From positions 1-64,000 of the forward strand of contig NZ_ML133582.1 in the NCBI RefSeq assembly GCF_003985125.1: DNA of 64,000 nucleotides. Reading direction: 5' to 3'. This DNA comes from Rhizobium phaseoli (GTDB lineage: Bacteria > Pseudomonadota > Alphaproteobacteria > Rhizobiales > Rhizobiaceae). This document shows positions 61,433 through 64,000 of this stretch, piece after piece. Numbering within the stretch: position 1 is the first letter of the stretch; each line of letters begins with the position of its first letter. The position numbers were made by a program, and so were the translations under genes. The notes beneath the pieces are model-generated. The model searched no databases, was not told the origin of the DNA, and was given only the letters and a program-made list of their open reading frames with translations.

Positions 61433-62092
61433 ATGGTCGTCCGCCATCCCAGATCTGCTACGCTTTCCCTGCTCTCCTTTCTGCGAACAGGAGCGCTCGG
61501 GCCGCTTACGCGTGGCGCGACGATGCGCGAGGTCTCGGAATTTCTGGGACCGCCCGACTGGTGGATGGATGGCGGAAGCGAGGCGCCCGTGCCTCTACTC
61601 TGGGGCTACCGGCCCTTTCTCGAAATCCGCTTCGAGTCGGAGCCGCCCTATCTGCTGCAGACCATCAAGGTGCCGCAGCTTCCGCCGCCGGATAAGAAAT
61701 ATATTCGCATTGCACGCCTTCGCATCGCAACCGGTGGGTTCCACGATCAAATGCGACTCTCGGATTTCTTGCGCCGGGACATCTGGGGGGATGACGAAAT
61801 CGTCGTAGGCAGTTGTGCCGGCGGGAATCCTGTTGTCGACATTTGCACGGCGAACACCCGGTTGGTCTGGTCAATGTCGGCAGGGAGCGAAGAAATCCTG
61901 AGTCGGGAAAGCGAGGGCGGCCTATCGAAGGCGGCTTACATGGCCCGGCGCCACCAACTCTCCGATGGATTCTTCGGTATCTATTCCGCTCTTTCGCCAC
62001 AACTCGATCGTGCGCCGCAAGACGGATGGGAAAACTTTTCGGCTGATCAATATCTCGCGCTGGCGGGCAATGTTGAAACTGTCGTGAAATAG
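61433..62092 (+). CDS. Hypothetical protein
   Basis: The 219-residue soluble protein has an N-terminal FLRTGALGPLTRGATMREVS segment followed by GPPDWW. This pattern occurs in many small uncharacterised bacterial proteins, some of them immunity-like proteins next to toxins. The rest has no recognised motif. The second half is lower in G+C than its neighbours, a hint of acquisition. It starts 5 bp after the ETF-QO stop and may be translated from the same mRNA. Confidence 0.6.
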   Translation: MVVRHPRSATLSLLSFLRTGALGPLTRGATMREVSEFLGPPDWWMDGGSEAPVPLLWGYRPFLEIRFESEPPYLLQTIKVPQLPPPDKKYIRIARLRIATGGFHDQMRLSDFLRRDIWGDDEIVVGSCAGGNPVVDICTANTRLVWSMSAGSEEILSRESEGGLSKAAYMARRHQLSDGFFGIYSALSPQLDRAPQDGWENFSADQYLALAGNVETVVK

Positions 62093-62154
62093 CGGTGGGC
62101 TATACATGATAACGCAGTCGTTATCTCTGTCTGCTGTGCTCCTTTAGCGTTTCA

Positions 62155-62162
62155 TTAACCAT
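62155..62162 (+). promoter_or_regulatory. TTAACCAT element upstream of the L,D-transpeptidase
   Basis: The sequence matches the CtrA half-site TTAACCAT and lies 48 bp before the start codon. A single short match is weak evidence for cell-cycle control of this wall enzyme. Confidence 0.3.
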
Positions 62163-62209
62163 AATCTCCTTAGCTTGCGACATCATCTTGACGCACTAAG
62201 GACACATTC

Positions 62210-62824
62210 ATGACGATCTCCCGCCGGGGCTTTCTGATTGCTCTGCCGTTTGTCGTGGCCGGTTGCTCTTCGACAGGCTTGAACAGCCAGACCAATTACG
62301 CCGCACTTCCGGATGAAAAATTTCCGTTGAAGCAGGTGCCGATCGACAAGATCAAGCCGGAGCTGCGCCGCCAGGAGGTGGCCTACGAAACCACGCATGC
62401 GGCGGGCACGATCGTCGTCGATACGCCGGCGCGCCGCGCTTACTATGTCCTCGGCGACGGCAGGGCGATGCGCTACGGTGTCGGGGTCGGCCGCGAGGGG
62501 CTGGCCTTTGCCGGTGACGCCTATATCGGCCGCAAGGCCGAATGGCCGAGCTGGACACCGACGGAAAACATGCAGCGCCGCGAAGAACGCTATCGCAAGC
62601 TTGCCGGCGGCATGCCCGGCGGCCCGAACAATCCGCTCGGCGCTCGCGCTATGTATCTCTATCGCGGGGGCGGCGACACGCATTTCCGCATTCACGGCAC
62701 CAACCAGCCGCAGTCGATCGGGCTCGCCATGTCGAGCGGCTGTATCCGCATGATGAACCATGACGTGATCGACCTCTATGACCGCGTCGAAGTCGGCGCC
62801 AGGGTCGTCGTCATCCAGGCTTGA
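62210..62824 (+). CDS. L,D-transpeptidase lipoprotein (YkuD family)
   Basis: The 204-residue protein has an RRGF-containing signal peptide with lipobox VAGC (Cys19), then a YkuD domain (about 65-203) with IVVDTPARRAYYVL, the His of FRIHGTNQPQSIG and catalytic Cys in MSSGCIRMMN. It forms 3-3 peptide cross-links or attaches proteins to murein. Together with the PBP in this window it belongs to wall synthesis, though the two are not co-regulated here. Confidence 0.92.
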   Translation: MTISRRGFLIALPFVVAGCSSTGLNSQTNYAALPDEKFPLKQVPIDKIKPELRRQEVAYETTHAAGTIVVDTPARRAYYVLGDGRAMRYGVGVGREGLAFAGDAYIGRKAEWPSWTPTENMQRREERYRKLAGGMPGGPNNPLGARAMYLYRGGGDTHFRIHGTNQPQSIGLAMSSGCIRMMNHDVIDLYDRVEVGARVVVIQA

Positions 62825-62848
62825 ACGGGCAAAATCAGGCCATTGAAA

Positions 62849-62879
62849 AAGCCGCCGCAGCGATGGCTGCCGGCGGCTT
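62849..62879 (-). terminator. Intrinsic terminator of the DMT transporter gene
   Basis: A GC-rich stem (AAGCCGCCGCAGC / GCTGCCGGCGGCTT, one bulge) lies 27 bp past the stop. On the minus strand it is followed by TTTTTC, a normal rho-independent terminator; it also ends the convergent L,D-transpeptidase gene region. Confidence 0.8.
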
Positions 62880-62905
62880 CCATATTATTTGATGGTGGCC
62901 GATGG

Positions 62906-63808
62906 TCAGCGACGTGCCGCGATCCCGGTGGAAAGCGCCACGCCGATGCCGGTGACGACAGCCGCGCTGACCTCGGCAATGCCGACCGTTTCGCCGAGCA
63001 GCAAGCCGCCGCCCAGCGTCGCCAGCACCGGCGTCAGCGCCGTGAAGGCGGCGGCCTGCGTGCCGCCGAGAGTTCTGACCGCGGTGCCGTAGGCGAGCAT
63101 GGCGACGAGGCCGGAAAGAATGCCCTGGCTCAACGCCTGCAGGCCGATTTCCTGCAGGGGCGCCTGCGGCAGTGAGATGCCGAAGATCAGCGCCAGCGCT
63201 CCCATGATCAGGAAGGACCAGACGGCGATGAGCGCGCTCGCCTGCAGGGCCGTCAGGCCGGAGCGGCGGAAGGCATGCGTATAGCTCGCCCACAGAAGAG
63301 CGCCGGCCGGCAGCAGCACGAAACTTGTCCATGGCAGCGAGGCGTCGGCAAGGCTGCGGGTCAGCAGGATCAGCACGCCGGCAACGATTGCGACCAGCCC
63401 GGCAATACGTGTGCTGTCAGGCCTCTCGGCAAACAGCCCAACCCCGATCAGCGCTGTGGCGAGCGGCATGGAGCCGCCGAGCAGAATGCCCGACGAGGCA
63501 GCCGGCGTCGAATGGATTGCGAAGGTGGTCAGCAGAAAGAAGACGGCGCCGGAACCGGACACCATGATCACGAGCAGATGAAGCGGCAGGCCCTTCGGCA
63601 GCAGTCCCGTCCTCAGCCACACGGGCGAAAGCACGAGGGCCGGAATGCCGAAACGGATCAGCCCGATATCGATCGAGCCGAGCGGCGTTGCCGCGCTGTG
63701 GCGGGTGACGAGAAACCATGTCGCCCAGATCAGCACGGTAACAGCGCCGCCGGCATAACCCAGTGCCTGCGATGGCGACTTGTCGTTGGTAAATGCAATG
63801 GTGGTCAT
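62906..63808 (-). CDS. DMT (EamA) family transporter
   Basis: The 300-residue inner membrane protein has ten predicted helices in two EamA repeats, with SGILLGGSMPLATALIGVGL in the first and FTALTPVLATLGGGLLLGE in the second. It is probably an amino acid or metabolite exporter. A divergent Lrp/AsnC gene 143 bp away suggests control by that regulator, a frequent pairing for DMT exporters. Confidence 0.88.
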   Translation of the reverse strand: MTTIAFTNDKSPSQALGYAGGAVTVLIWATWFLVTRHSAATPLGSIDIGLIRFGIPALVLSPVWLRTGLLPKGLPLHLLVIMVSGSGAVFFLLTTFAIHSTPAASSGILLGGSMPLATALIGVGLFAERPDSTRIAGLVAIVAGVLILLTRSLADASLPWTSFVLLPAGALLWASYTHAFRRSGLTALQASALIAVWSFLIMGALALIFGISLPQAPLQEIGLQALSQGILSGLVAMLAYGTAVRTLGGTQAAAFTALTPVLATLGGGLLLGETVGIAEVSAAVVTGIGVALSTGIAARR

Positions 63809-63951
63809 CGTCCTGTCCCTTCCTTCATCCGGAGCCTTCCGGTCGAGGAAAAGATTAGATCAGGAGGGTGGGGCATGTCCTTGCTATCTGTGGCTTGAAA
63901 ATCGTGCTAAGCGCAATCTTCTGCCAATCGACGCCGCCGAGGATCACGAAA

Positions 63952-64000
63952 ATGCCAAATCTCGATAAATTCGATATCGCCATCCTGAAGTGCCTGCAGG
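63952..64000 (+). CDS. Lrp/AsnC family regulator, 5' end only
   Basis: The first 16 codons (MPNLDKFDIAILKCLQ) match the start of the Lrp/AsnC winged-helix domain (LDxxDxxILxxLQ). GAGGAT lies six bases upstream of the ATG. The gene runs off the window edge and is divergent from the DMT transporter. Confidence 0.75.
   Translation, partial: MPNLDKFDIAILKCLQ

Overview
The window reads as core chromosome of a Rhizobium of the R. etli / R. leguminosarum type. Indicators are about 60% G+C, dense coding with many ATGA start/stop overlaps, the Rhizobiales gene order cycHJKL-degP-two-component pair-glnE-pleC, a FeuN-FeuP-FeuQ locus, small rhizobial DUF proteins (DUF5330, DUF1491, DUF2336, DUF983, DUF1254/DUF1214), and a dispersed intergenic repeat of about 108 bp. 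There are no rRNA, tRNA, IS, integrase or CRISPR features that I can see.

Layout. 0-10 kb: sufE, a DUF5330 membrane protein, a DivJ/PleC-type histidine kinase overlapping a membrane-anchored peptidoglycan-binding protein, a soluble chemoreceptor, DUF1491 and DUF2336 genes, a 1-kb region with almost no coding, then a DUF1254/DUF1214 pair. 10-16 kb: a class A penicillin-binding protein divergent from a YcgN-type cysteine-cluster gene with a 21-bp tandem array between them, a TetR/SDR divergent pair, and a fatty acid desaturase. 16-18 kb: small genes and a lower-GC gene that looks like a PD-(D/E)XK-type nuclease. 18-28 kb: a degenerate HtrA-like protein that lacks all three catalytic residues, a MocR regulator, LysR/GST/flavin-oxidoreductase and NTF2/TetR modules, an endolysin-like GH19 protein, and an MFS transporter.

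28-48 kb is a signalling and envelope block: feuNPQ (osmotic/cyclic-glucan signalling), a lipoprotein, the cytochrome c maturation operon ccmIEFH (cycHJKL), degP, a CpxRA-like pair, glnE, pleC (convergent, its stop codon overlapping that of glnE) and pepN. Five GANTC methylation sites lie within 120 bp upstream of pleC. A start-less remnant of a Cache-like sensor domain lies upstream of pepN.

48-64 kb: a DMT transporter, an unrecognised protein with two winged-helix-like segments, two tiny ORFs, a divergent uracil-DNA glycosylase with lost cluster cysteines, a YegD-type Hsp70, an RND efflux pair, an aminoglycoside-phosphotransferase-fold kinase, an SDR with an altered active site, ETF-ubiquinone oxidoreductase with a palindromic candidate operator upstream, a hypothetical protein, an L,D-transpeptidase lipoprotein, a second DMT transporter, and the first 49 bases of a divergent Lrp/AsnC regulator.

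Many genes serve the envelope (PBP, LDT, PG-binding protein, DegP, FeuNPQ, ccm, RND) and cell-cycle or environmental signalling. I found no multi-gene module that I can defend as a wholly undescribed system. The best leads are the HtrA-like pseudoprotease, the structured ~108-bp repeat with compensatory stem changes, the 21-bp array, the two-winged-helix protein, and several proteins with substituted catalytic residues.
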